64,000 bases of DNA, from NCBI GenBank assembly GCA_051278195.1, contig JBNMQM010000001.1, positions 62,001-126,000 on the forward strand, given 5' to 3'. This DNA is from JAHRVQ01 sp051278195. Its GTDB lineage: Bacteria > Pseudomonadota > Gammaproteobacteria > Pseudomonadales > Azotimanducaceae. The position numbers were made by a program, and so were the translations under genes. Below the pieces are notes generated by a model. That model was not told the origin of the DNA, ran no database searches, and saw nothing but the letters and a program-made list of their open reading frames with translations. This document shows positions 35,049 through 43,876 of this stretch, in pieces (within the stretch, counting starts at the first letter, position 1; each line of letters opens with the position of its first letter).

Positions 35049-36392
35049 ATGGCGATCGACTTTGAGGTAGAACCTGAGTTTCAGATACAAATCGACTGGG
35101 TTCAGAAGTTCGTGGAGGAAGAGATTGAACCACTCGATCAGTTTATGAGTGTTGGCACTGATAAGCAGGGTAAGCAAATTGATGAAGACGGTTGGAACGC
35201 AATGCGTCGTTACATCAAAGATTTGCAACGGCAAGTCAAAGACCAGGGTCTCTGGGGTTTTCACCTTGGGCCTGACTTGGGCGGACCTGGCCTGGGGCAA
35301 GTGAAGCTTTGTCTGTTGAATGAAATTCTCGGTAAAACCCGTATGGGCCCGACAATTTTTGGTTGTCAGGCACCTGACACCGGCAACATGGAATTGATCG
35401 CCCACAATGGATCGGAAGAGCAGAAGAAGCAGTACCTTGAGCCTCTTCTGGCAGGCGAAAAGCGTTCCGCCTACTCGATGACTGAGCCTCATGCTGGTGA
35501 ACCCGGTGAGTTTAAGTGCATGGCCGTTCGTGATGGCGACGAGTGGGTGATCAGTGGCGAGAAATGGTTCACATCGAATGGCGCTGCAGCGGATTTTCTA
35601 ATCGTTATGGCAATCACTGCACCGGACAAACCGCTGCTCGAAAGAGCTTCAATGTTTATCGTTGATGCTGATTTGCCAGGTGTTGAGATCGTTCGAAATG
35701 TGCACACTATTGGTACGCCATTGAAAGAAAATTACAACACCACTCGAGGTCGCGGAGGTCATGCTTATATTCGCTATGACAATGTCCGCGTTCCCGCAGG
35801 TGCGCTGTTAGGTGAAGAGGGCGCAGGCTTTGTTGGTTCACAAACGCGGTTGAGTGGTGGGCGGATTCACCATGCGATGCGCGCGGTCGGAAATTGCACG
35901 AAAGCATTGGATATGGCCTGTGAGCGAGTGCTAAGCCGACGCGCTAAAGGTCAACTGTTGGCGGACAAGCAAATGGTCCAAGAGCAAATTGCAGACAGCT
36001 ACATACAGCTCAAGCAATTTCGTTTGCATGTCCTTTACACGGCGTGGCTAATCGACAAGACCGGCAAATACACCAGAGAAATTCGCAAGGAAATAGCGGC
36101 GATTAAAGTCAGCGCGGCGAAAGTGAACCACGATATCGTCTATCGAGCGATTCATATTCATGGTGCGCTAGGCATGTCTAATGAAACCCCGCTGGGTGAT
36201 ATGTGGGTTTCAGCGCCCTATATGGGCATCATGGATGGCACGACGGAAAGTCACAAAGAAAACCTTTGTAAGCTGCTGCTTCGTGAATATGAGGCTTGTG
36301 ATGATTTATTTCCAACGTATCACTTGCCCAAGTTGATCGCCCAGTCTCAGGATAAATTCGAAAAAGTGATCGACAAGTATCTAGCAGCCTGA
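35049..36392 (+). CDS. acyl-CoA dehydrogenase
   Basis: A 447-residue flavoprotein of the acyl-CoA dehydrogenase superfamily. Landmarks are AYSMTEPHAGEPGEFKCMA in the first flavin segment, WVISGEKWFTSNGAAADF, and the helical C-terminal domain with IHIHGALGMSNETPLGDMW. It resembles the FadE36/ACAD10-11 type in length. GGGGGA eight bases before ATG 35049 is a strong ribosome site. It transfers electrons from a CoA ester to ETF; chain length is unknown. A clear terminator follows, ending the unit. Confidence 0.93.
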   Translation: MAIDFEVEPEFQIQIDWVQKFVEEEIEPLDQFMSVGTDKQGKQIDEDGWNAMRRYIKDLQRQVKDQGLWGFHLGPDLGGPGLGQVKLCLLNEILGKTRMGPTIFGCQAPDTGNMELIAHNGSEEQKKQYLEPLLAGEKRSAYSMTEPHAGEPGEFKCMAVRDGDEWVISGEKWFTSNGAAADFLIVMAITAPDKPLLERASMFIVDADLPGVEIVRNVHTIGTPLKENYNTTRGRGGHAYIRYDNVRVPAGALLGEEGAGFVGSQTRLSGGRIHHAMRAVGNCTKALDMACERVLSRRAKGQLLADKQMVQEQIADSYIQLKQFRLHVLYTAWLIDKTGKYTREIRKEIAAIKVSAAKVNHDIVYRAIHIHGALGMSNETPLGDMWVSAPYMGIMDGTTESHKENLCKLLLREYEACDDLFPTYHLPKLIAQSQDKFEKVIDKYLAA

Positions 36393-36405
36393 GCAGGTAC
36401 GTGAT

Positions 36406-36429
36406 CGGCATCCGGAGGGATGCCGTTTT
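36406..36429 (+). terminator. Rho-independent terminator after the acyl-CoA dehydrogenase
   Basis: An exact 8-base stem (cggcatcc / ggatgccg) with a four-base loop is followed by TTTT. It lies 14 bases past the dehydrogenase stop. This is the best intrinsic terminator seen in the window. Confidence 0.85.
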
Positions 36430-36492
36430 CTAGCGGTTTGTATTGGCAGTTACAGCTGCTGCCAACAGTTTCGAATTTTGGAGAACGCTGGA

Positions 36493-36925
36493 ATGCACAA
36501 TCTACAGCGCAATATTAAAAATGTATTTATTCAACCTCAGTTTCAACTGAAGCTCAGTCTCTACTATATCGTCATTGGCGGTGTTGGTGCTGAACCAGCT
36601 AGACGCAGTAAACCGGATCATGAACAGCGGTGACTCGCTCACTTTTCAAAGTCAGACGCTCGTCAATGAGTTAATGATGGATTCGTTGCAGTACATGTTT
36701 ATCGGGTTTGTGCTGTTTGTTCTATTTTCGTTTGGTTTCGCGCTGTTCATCAGCCATCGAATTTCGGGTCCACAGGTGGCAATCAACGCTGTGTTTGATG
36801 ACATTAAGGGTGGTAATTATGAACCCAAACGCCAGCTGAGACCCGGTGACGAATTGCAAGAAGTGATGCGTGCGGTAAAAGATTTGGCTGTCGTGCCCAA
36901 AGCCCGAGATCTAGGTTCAGATTGA
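36493..36925 (+). pseudogene. HAMP-like two-helix membrane protein, frameshifted
   Basis: ATG 36493 begins NIKNVFIQPQFQLKLSLYYI, a first membrane segment, in one frame. The continuation is in the +1 frame from about 36570: AVLVLNQLDAVNRIMNSG, a second helix (YMFIGFVLFVLFSFGFAL), then HRISGPQVAINAVFDDIKGG and RPGDELQEVMRAVKDL, a HAMP linker. The first frame stops near 36634. Joined, about 140 residues result, matching small HAMP proteins that often precede prepilin genes. A prepilin start follows with overlapping TGATG. One base change in length near 36565-36575 would restore it. Confidence 0.65.
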
Positions 36926-36981
36926 TGAGTGCCCGCCCCCTGCCAGGGTTCTCTCTCATTGAGCTGCTTATATCGAAGTAG
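36925..36981 (+). pseudogene. prepilin-type N-terminal stub
   Basis: Starting at ATG 36925, within the HAMP gene's stop, 18 codons encode MSARPLPGFSLIELLISK and then TAG. GFSLIELL is the exact type IV prepilin leader-peptidase and methylation motif. An intact pilin would continue for 100 or more residues, so only the N-terminus survives. The sequence downstream belongs to something else, as if a deletion joined two genes here. Confidence 0.7.
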
Positions 36982-37157
36982 GTGCTGCTGCAGGCGCTGC
37001 TCTAGGAGGGCTGGGTCCTGTCGAGAGTCCTGATGCTATTACTATTAATTATAATCCAATGAAAAAAATACTTGATGTTAGTCGACCGAATTATGCGAAG
37101 TTAGAAACCTTGTACGCTAGGGTTTCGAGTAATGGTATTGAGACAATGTCGCTTTAG
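36963..37157 (+). pseudogene. orphan C-terminal fragment, AT-rich
   Basis: A frame with no start codon of its own is open for 64 codons from the end of the pilin stub to TAG 37155-37157. It begins VGAAAGAALGGLGPVESPD, a glycine/alanine-rich stretch, then a hydrophilic tail with KKILDVSRPNYAKLETLYAR. The second half is visibly richer in A and T than its neighbours. It resembles the tail of a modular secreted protein (RHS- or hemagglutinin-like) but cannot be assigned. It ends three bases before the hmgA stop on the other strand. Confidence 0.4.
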
Positions 37158-37159
37158 GA

Positions 37160-38446
37160 CTAACGTCTAAACTTGGGCGCAAGGCCCGCCCAGCATTGGT
37201 CATAGTCAGGTTGTAGACAGGGGCTTTCCATAGCGGCCTTGGTTGGCACGAATGCGTAGCGAGATTCAAACATAAAGGCCAGCGTGTTCTCCACTTTCTC
37301 CGGCGCTAGGTCACGACTCGACGCTCGCTCAAATACCTCTCTCTCTGGTCCATGTGGTGTCATCGAATTGTGCAAGCTCATGCCGCCGGGTTCGAAGCCT
37401 GCCTTTTTGGCGTCATACTGACCTTTCACCAGGCCCATAAATTCACTCATCACGTTTCTGTGGAACCAGGGCGGACGAAACGTATGTTCTGCCACAGACC
37501 AGCGTGGTGGAAAGATCACAAAGTCCAGATTGGCGACGCCAGGCATTTCAGATGGTGACGTCAAAACCGTAAAAATAGACGGATCTGGATGATCGAAGCT
37601 CACGGTGTTCATCGCATTAAAAAGGCTCAAGTCATACTTGTAGGGTGCAGAGTTCCCGACCCAGCCGACAACGTTAAGGGGTGAATGATCCATTTCCGCT
37701 CGATACAGTTCGCCGGAAAATTTGGCGATCAGTTCCGTGGGCGCAGAAATGTCTTCGAAGTCGGCGACGGGATACATAAAATCTCGTTGGTTCGCGAAGC
37801 CATTTGCGCCTGCAGGGCCGCGCTCCGGTAGTATCAAAGGCGCACCATAGTTCTCGCATAGGTAGCCTGTGGCAATGTCATTTATAGGGTCTGCTTTAAA
37901 CTTTATGCCCCGAGGTATTACGGCAATCTCTCCCGGTTCAATATGGAGCTTGCCGAGTTCAGTCCAAATTAGCATTTTTCCGTCAAGTGGGACGAACAGA
38001 AGTTCGCCATCGGCGCTATAGAAGTATCGCTGCCGCATGGGCGAATTCGATTGATAGAGGTGAATCGCCACTCCGGTATGCGAGCGGACATTTCCAGTCG
38101 CAGCAATGGTGTGGAGGCTATCGACAAAATCCTGCTGTTGAGCCGCTACTGGGTACGGCGACCAGCGTAATGGTTGGTGGGGACAGATACCGGCTAGTGG
38201 CGCTGATTCAATGTGGTGTTTCGGCCAGAGCTCAAAGCCAGATTGGCAAACCGATGGTTGTATGCGGTAACACCAAGTGCGCCGGTTACTGTGTCTGGGA
38301 GCGGTAAAAGCGGTCGTTGAAATTTGTTCAGCGTACAAGCCTAAGTCATGTTTCTGTGGGCTGAACTGGCCGACCGGTAGGGCGCCGGCGACCGCTTCGG
38401 TCTGGTGTTCATTGTTAAAGCCGCTCTGGTATTCGAGATCCTGCAT
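37160..38446 (-). CDS. hmgA: homogentisate 1,2-dioxygenase
   Basis: This iron dioxygenase opens the ring of homogentisate in tyrosine breakdown, giving maleylacetoacetate. From ATG 38446 it is 428 residues, the normal size. The start MQDLEYQSGFNNEHQTEA, GALPVGQFSPQ and TAFTAPR are family hallmarks; the C-terminal half carries WFHRNVMSEFMGL (His and Glu ligands six apart) and TPHGPE (the last His). The frame extends upstream to 38530 without family sequence. No fumarylacetoacetase or 4-hydroxyphenylpyruvate dioxygenase lies beside it. It is divergent from an acyl-CoA synthetase with about 97 bases between. Confidence 0.96.
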   Translation of the reverse strand: MQDLEYQSGFNNEHQTEAVAGALPVGQFSPQKHDLGLYAEQISTTAFTAPRHSNRRTWCYRIQPSVCQSGFELWPKHHIESAPLAGICPHQPLRWSPYPVAAQQQDFVDSLHTIAATGNVRSHTGVAIHLYQSNSPMRQRYFYSADGELLFVPLDGKMLIWTELGKLHIEPGEIAVIPRGIKFKADPINDIATGYLCENYGAPLILPERGPAGANGFANQRDFMYPVADFEDISAPTELIAKFSGELYRAEMDHSPLNVVGWVGNSAPYKYDLSLFNAMNTVSFDHPDPSIFTVLTSPSEMPGVANLDFVIFPPRWSVAEHTFRPPWFHRNVMSEFMGLVKGQYDAKKAGFEPGGMSLHNSMTPHGPEREVFERASSRDLAPEKVENTLAFMFESRYAFVPTKAAMESPCLQPDYDQCWAGLAPKFRR

Positions 38447-38543
38447 GGGTGGTCCGCCAAGACTAGATGATGCCCACTTTAGGCCACCTGCTTGCAGGTC
38501 GCTATGATATATTCTGCTGCGATTAACCATAGAGGGAAATGAG

Positions 38544-40220
38544 GTGTTAACAAGAGAACAAGCGCGAGACCAGCTAACAGCGCCCGGCGCGGATTATGAA
38601 TTGGAAAACCGCACGCTTTATAGTCAGTCAATTCGCAGTTTTAAGAATGGACCCCACACACTTCGAGATCTGTTTTCTGAGAACTGCTCTGATCTCGACT
38701 TCTTTGTTTATGGTGAGGAGCGTTATTCGTTTCAACAAGCTTTTGATCGCGCTGGCCAGATAGGTCAGCTGCTTGTCCATGAGTACGACGTCCAGAAGGG
38801 AGATCGAGTCGCGATCTCGATGCGAAACTATCCTGAGTGGGTGTTTGCGTTTATGGCGGTTACCTCCATTGGCGGGGTCGCTGTCGCGATGAATGCGCTC
38901 TGGACCGCAGACGAAATGCAATATGGATTGGCGGACAGTGGTTCTAAAGTACTCATCGCGGACCAAGAGCGAGTCGATAGAATTTCACCTGTTCTCGATC
39001 AACTAACACTTTCATTACTCACTGTGAGATGCTCAGCGTCTCCCGAATTCTCTCCCGCACTGTCTTTAGAAGCTCGCATGGCGAAGCACTCAACGGACAT
39101 GCCGGTTGTCGATGTCCAACCTGAAGATATGGCGACCATCCTTTATACTTCGGGTTCTACCGGCCACCCAAAAGGTGCCGTGTCGTGTCATTTGAATATT
39201 CTCTCTGCCCTGAAGTCCTGGGAGTTGGATCAGACTACCGCGCTATTGATGTCAGGCCTTACGCCCCCAGAGCCTAAGTTTCAACCGGCAGGTTTGATGG
39301 CAGTACCCTTGTTCCATGCCACGGGATCCCACGCTGTATTTCTATCTAGTTTTAGACCACAGCGTAAACTGGTGTCTATGTATAAGTGGGACCCGATGCT
39401 TGCTGCAGAGCTTATAGAAGTCGAGAAGATTTCATCATTTGTCGCGCCAGCTGCCATGACCGGGGACCTGCTGAATACTGCTCGCAAAACCGATCGTGAC
39501 CTTAGTTCGTTGCAAACGGTTGGTGGCGGTGGTGCACCCCGCGCGCCAGAGCAGGTCAAAAATATCGCGACGACCTTTAGCCAGGCGCTGCCAAATACTG
39601 GCTGGGGTATGACAGAAACGAATGCGATTGGCTGTGGTATTGGGGGTGAGGACTATTTGGCGCATCCCGGCAGTTCTGGCCGGTGTTCGGCTGTTTTGGA
39701 TATTAAAGTTGTGAATGAGGCGGGTGATAGCATGCCTGCCGGTGAGCGAGGCGAACTGCTGATTCGTGGTGCCTCGGTGATTGAAGGGTATTGGCAAAGA
39801 CCTGATGCCAACGCATCGACGTTCATTGAGGGCTGGCTGCGCACGGGTGATGTGGCTTATGTCGATGAAGAGGGTTATCTATATATTGTCGATCGAATTA
39901 AAGACCTGGTCATTCGTGGTGGTGAAAACATCGGCTGCGCGGAAGTAGAGGCCGGCCTGCTTGCCCATGAGGCTATTTTGGAAGCGTCGGTTTATTCAGT
40001 GCCGGATGAGCGGTTGGGTGAAGAAGTCGGCGCAACAATATACGCGGAACATTCTATAGACGAAGCCGACCTGGTTAAGTTTTTAGAGCAACATATTGCC
40101 AAATTTAAAATTCCACGATATCTGGTTCAGAGCGATGAACCGCTGCCGCGAATCGCGTCTGGGAAAATAGACAAACGCAATATTCGAGAGTCCGCCATTA
40201 AAGTATTGAGTCTGGCATAA
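38544..40220 (+). CDS. AMP-forming acyl-CoA synthetase
   Basis: A 558-residue class I adenylate-forming enzyme. The phosphate loop ILYTSGSTGHPKGAV, the middle WGMTETNAIG, GWLRTGDVAYVDEEGYLYIV and the final catalytic lysine in PRIASGKIDKRNIRE are all present, so it should convert an acid to its CoA ester through an acyl-AMP. Start GTG 38544 with AGAGGG upstream. Next to hmgA it could act on an aromatic or fatty acid; the pocket cannot be read from sequence alone. Confidence 0.92.
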   Translation: MLTREQARDQLTAPGADYELENRTLYSQSIRSFKNGPHTLRDLFSENCSDLDFFVYGEERYSFQQAFDRAGQIGQLLVHEYDVQKGDRVAISMRNYPEWVFAFMAVTSIGGVAVAMNALWTADEMQYGLADSGSKVLIADQERVDRISPVLDQLTLSLLTVRCSASPEFSPALSLEARMAKHSTDMPVVDVQPEDMATILYTSGSTGHPKGAVSCHLNILSALKSWELDQTTALLMSGLTPPEPKFQPAGLMAVPLFHATGSHAVFLSSFRPQRKLVSMYKWDPMLAAELIEVEKISSFVAPAAMTGDLLNTARKTDRDLSSLQTVGGGGAPRAPEQVKNIATTFSQALPNTGWGMTETNAIGCGIGGEDYLAHPGSSGRCSAVLDIKVVNEAGDSMPAGERGELLIRGASVIEGYWQRPDANASTFIEGWLRTGDVAYVDEEGYLYIVDRIKDLVIRGGENIGCAEVEAGLLAHEAILEASVYSVPDERLGEEVGATIYAEHSIDEADLVKFLEQHIAKFKIPRYLVQSDEPLPRIASGKIDKRNIRESAIKVLSLA

Positions 40221-40311
40221 ACTGAGCCTAGCTTAAAATAAGCAAATTTGCGGTGCAATCGGACTCTCTAGAATCAGACACAGTTGAGTTCTTTTGGCTA
40301 TACTGCACACT

Positions 40312-41325
40312 ATGAGCGATATACATGTAACCGTTATTCCGGGCGACGGCATAGGCCCGGAAATTACCAGTGCAGTTCTGAAGATCTTGACGATGCTTGA
40401 CGCCGGCCTCGTTTTTGAGGAGGCGCTCGCTGGCGGCCCGGCCATTGCGCAGGGATTGGATCTGATTCCAGAAGAGACTTTGGAGCAGATCGCTAAAAAT
40501 CCAGTGACACTGAAAGGTCCCATCACAACGCCTATTGGCAGGGGTTTTACCTCCGTTAATGTGTCATTGCGACAGCAGTTTGATCTGTTTGCTAATGTGC
40601 GGCCCGTGCTCTCCATCCCGGGTGCGACTACTCGATACTCTGATATCGACATCATGGTCGTGCGAGAGAATATGGAAGGTCTTTACTCTGGTGTTGGGCA
40701 CAAGCGCAGTGAAGACGGCGAAAGGGCAGAATTAACCAGTGTTGTCACCAGGCGTGGCTGTACCCGCATTGTTAATCATGCGTTTGAATTGGCCCGGCGC
40801 TTGGGCCGTAAAAAGGTCACCGTGGTTCACAAAGCGAACATTATGCGCTCTACCTCCGGCCTGTTTCTTGAAGTCGCGCGCGAGTTGGCACAAAACTTTC
40901 CCGATATTCAATGTGAAGAAATGATTGTCGACAACTGCGCGATGCAGCTTGTTATGAATCCGCACCGGTTTGATGTGATTGTGACCACGAATCTCTTTGG
41001 TGACGTGTTGTCAGATCTATGTGCTGGCTTAGTCGGTGGGCTCGGACTCGCGCCGGGTGCCAATATCGGTGAAGATCGTGGCATTTTTGAGGCGGTACAC
41101 GGCAGCGCTCCGGATATCGCTGGAAAGGGCGTCGCTAACCCTACGGCATTACTACTCGCGGCCGCAATGATGTTGGATTACCTGAATCTTAACGAGCCAG
41201 CGACTCGAATTCGCGCGGCGATCCGTAAGGTCATCGGCAATGGTAGCGTGCTCACACCCGATCTTGGTGGTACTAGTAGCACCGACGAGTACACCGAGGC
41301 GTTGCTTCAACAGCTCCGCAACTAG
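40312..41325 (+). CDS. NAD-type isocitrate / isopropylmalate dehydrogenase family enzyme
   Basis: A 337-residue beta-decarboxylating dehydrogenase. It contains VIPGDGIGPEI at the N-terminus, RENMEGLYSGVG in the substrate loop, VDNCAMQLVMNP and TTNLFGDVLSDLCAGLVGG with the metal aspartates, and HGSAPDIAGKGVANP near the end. The short length and RENMEGLYSG loop favour a homo-isocitrate or NAD-isocitrate enzyme over leucine-pathway LeuB, which would normally sit with leuC/D. It is not part of a visible operon. Confidence 0.88.
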   Translation: MSDIHVTVIPGDGIGPEITSAVLKILTMLDAGLVFEEALAGGPAIAQGLDLIPEETLEQIAKNPVTLKGPITTPIGRGFTSVNVSLRQQFDLFANVRPVLSIPGATTRYSDIDIMVVRENMEGLYSGVGHKRSEDGERAELTSVVTRRGCTRIVNHAFELARRLGRKKVTVVHKANIMRSTSGLFLEVARELAQNFPDIQCEEMIVDNCAMQLVMNPHRFDVIVTTNLFGDVLSDLCAGLVGGLGLAPGANIGEDRGIFEAVHGSAPDIAGKGVANPTALLLAAAMMLDYLNLNEPATRIRAAIRKVIGNGSVLTPDLGGTSSTDEYTEALLQQLRN

Positions 41326-41347
41326 TGGGTCTGGAGCTATTCGCAAA

Positions 41348-43080
41348 ATGTTTGTCCTCGCTGCTCGAGCCCTCATCGTTCTGTGCCTACTGCTCGGCGG
41401 CCTGTCTGCCTATGGGAACCGACCGTTCAAAACGGGCTTTTAGATCTTAGTGATTGGAATTTTGTGCGAGATGGTGTTGTTGAGCTAGACGGTGATTGGC
41501 TTGAAATTCTTCTATCTGACGTGTCTCCACTTGCGCTTAAGTTTCGTACTGTTGGTACGGCCTATCGACTATTTGTTGATGGTAAAAAGCTATTAAAGGT
41601 GGGTCGCCCCGGACAATCTCTTGCGATGGCGTCGCCTGATTGCCAGGCAAAAATTGTGACTTTTCAGCCCGGATCGAGACGGGTCGAAATTATTATTTAG
41701 GTCTCTAATTTTCATCATCGTAGTGATGGCCTGTGGGAGACAATCAAGGTCGGGTACCCCGACGACTTAATTGTGTTGCGAGAGTACCGAATCTCTCTCG
41801 ACCTAATTCTTTACGACGCCATCATAGTGATGGCACTTTGTAATCTAATTACTTGGATGACACGAACCAAAAATATGTCCGGGCTCTACCTGGGTTTGTT
41901 CTGCTTGGTCATCAGTGTCAGGATTCTGCTTGTAAATGAGCGTTATCTGAATCAAGTCTTTCCTACCTTGGGTTGGTCTTTGCTGACCCGATTTGAATAC
42001 GTTACCTTGATGATTTCGCCCCCGATTTTTCTTAGTTTTGTTCGTTCTATGTTTCCGACCGAAGTATCGACTCTTGTGCTGAGAACCCTATGGGTTATGG
42101 CGATTTTGTTTTGTGGTTTGACCCTCTTCTTACCAATAGCGCCGGCAACGGAACTGGTGTTGCCTTATCAAATCATCACGCTGCTTGGCATGGCATATGC
42201 GGCGTACTCTGTAGGGCTTGCGATTTTTCGACGCAAAGAAGGAAGTTACTTATTTGGTATTAGCGCAGCACTGCTTACTCTGGTGGCACTGAGTGACATC
42301 TTTACCGTCATGTTCACGCTGGATCTGGAAAATAATTTGCAAATTGGTTTGTTCCTTTTTGTTCTATTGCAAAGCATTCAAGTTTCGCTCCGATCGTCTC
42401 GGGCTTTTCAAACAGTCGAGGCTCAAAGTAGTGAACTGCGTAAAACTAATCTGGAGTTATATCTTCAGGAGAAACTTCGTCGGGCGGCCGAAGGAAAGTC
42501 GGCCGCATTGCGTCAACAGGTGAATCAGGCTCGCCGTGTTGCGGGCTATGGAATAGTCGCCAATGCGGTTAGCGATCGGCTGATGCATCAGGTCGATGCG
42601 TCCGAGCCCAGCGATTCGGTCGAGAATTTAGCAGTCCACACATTAAATGATGTTGCGATGTTGTTGAGAGGTGAGGAGCCTGAGCAGGGTGCATTCCAAG
42701 GCACGCCTTTGTACCTTCAATTTCTAATCTATCATCTGATTCGATATAGCATGGCGACCCAGATCCATGCACAGCAGATTACGATTACCGGGAAGCCCGA
42801 TTATGTGTTTGCAGGCGGCCTATTTCACCACCAGGTAAGCAATGGCCACTATTACATTCTTGGTATCGAGGATCAGGCTCAGGGAATTCGTCCAGAGGAT
42901 TTGGTGGAGATTTTTGATCCTGAGTTGCGAGCTGGAGGATTTCAAAACCTTAAGAAAAATTTGCGGAATCTTGCTATTGCCTGGACCATTTTGGAGGATC
43001 ACGGTGGCGCGTTAGACCTGCACGGTCTCGCAGAATCGACTCGAGTTGAGCTCTATTTCCCTTGCGCTGCTGGTCAATAG
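41348..43080 (+). pseudogene. 7TMR-DISM membrane sensor, multiply disrupted, with degenerate kinase tail
   Basis: ATG 41348 begins a signal peptide (ARALIVLCLLLGGLSAYG) that runs into a stop at 41440. The extracellular domain resumes in another frame with GLLDLSDWNFVRDG, the start of a DISM domain, and is shortened by perhaps 60 residues. It hits TAG at 41698-41700, where relatives carry glutamine before VSNFHHRS. The frame then stays open from 41701: seven membrane helices, a coiled coil, and a histidine-kinase-like ATPase end (GIRPEDLVEIFDPEL, ILEDHGGALDL). No phospho-accepting histidine or GLGL lid is evident. An internal GTG 41773 could still make the 7TM part. Confidence 0.7.
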
Positions 43081-43138
43081 GTCGTCACTTTGTTGTCTCT
43101 CAGCCTGCTCTGAACCGTCCCCGCTTAAGTTGTCTTAA

Positions 43139-43783
43139 TTAGGTGTCGTCTACTATTTCGCCGACCTTTGCGCCATCTGCAATTTCCAACTGAACCCTCT
43201 GGCGGAGAATGATTCTACCGCGGACCTCTGAGTCAGCATCTATGACCAGCTTTGGATTTGATGGGCGATGACTGTAGGCGCCCAATTCTCCGAAGACCAC
43301 ATCACCCTCGATGATTGATTGACGGAGTTCTATGTCGCCATTGAGCGTCTCCAGATTTCCGCCCACCACCGTTTGGGTTAAATCTATCGAACCGTTAACG
43401 GTGGTGATCGAGTCGCCAATTTTGCTACCTGCCTTGATGTGGATACTGCCATTTACTGTACTGACACGGTGTTCAACAATCAGGCCCTCACTCGCACGGA
43501 TGCCACCATTGACTGTACTAAGTTTGGCTGCCTTAACATTTTTGCGAATGACGATCTTGCCATTGGTCGTTTTTGCGTTCTCAACCTGGCTATCCTCTGC
43601 GAGTCGGATATCGCCGTTTACTGATTGAACATCACCTACGTTTTTACCTGCTCGAACACGGATATCGCCCTGCACTTTCTGTAGATCGTGTTTGTGTGAG
43701 TCGTGATTGTGTGAATTCTGTAGGTGTTCGGCATGTGCGCTGAGCGCAAACGACAGCAGTATTAGAAGGGTAAAAATCCGCAT
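43139..43783 (-). CDS. secreted beta-ladder protein with His-rich N-terminus
   Basis: Signal peptide MRIFTLLILLSFALSAHA, then a histidine-rich segment HLQNSHNHDSHKHD that could bind metal. The core is built from repeats of about 16-17 residues ending in VNGDI, TNGKI, VNGGI, VNGSI and LNGDI, predicted to coil into a beta-helix. It recalls DUF4097 and bactofilin-like proteins but lacks a clear match. The 214-residue protein stands alone on its strand. It is related in style, not sequence, to the product of 11337-12206. The role is unknown. Confidence 0.7.
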   Translation of the reverse strand: MRIFTLLILLSFALSAHAEHLQNSHNHDSHKHDLQKVQGDIRVRAGKNVGDVQSVNGDIRLAEDSQVENAKTTNGKIVIRKNVKAAKLSTVNGGIRASEGLIVEHRVSTVNGSIHIKAGSKIGDSITTVNGSIDLTQTVVGGNLETLNGDIELRQSIIEGDVVFGELGAYSHRPSNPKLVIDADSEVRGRIILRQRVQLEIADGAKVGEIVDDT

Positions 43784-43863
43784 GAGTTTTCCAGTGTAGT
43801 GGTTACTCTATGTTTGACGTGGTCGCTGCCAAAATGGTTTACGCCGTTTGGCTTGATAACCTC

Positions 43864-43869
43864 TATAAT
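43864..43869 (+). promoter_or_regulatory. TATAAT box directly upstream of the phosphohexomutase start
   Basis: A consensus TATAAT ends seven bases before ATG 43877, so transcription would begin at or beside the start codon and the message would be leaderless. No good -35 box sits at the usual distance. It may be chance. Confidence 0.3.
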
Positions 43870-43876
43870 CTTTGTC

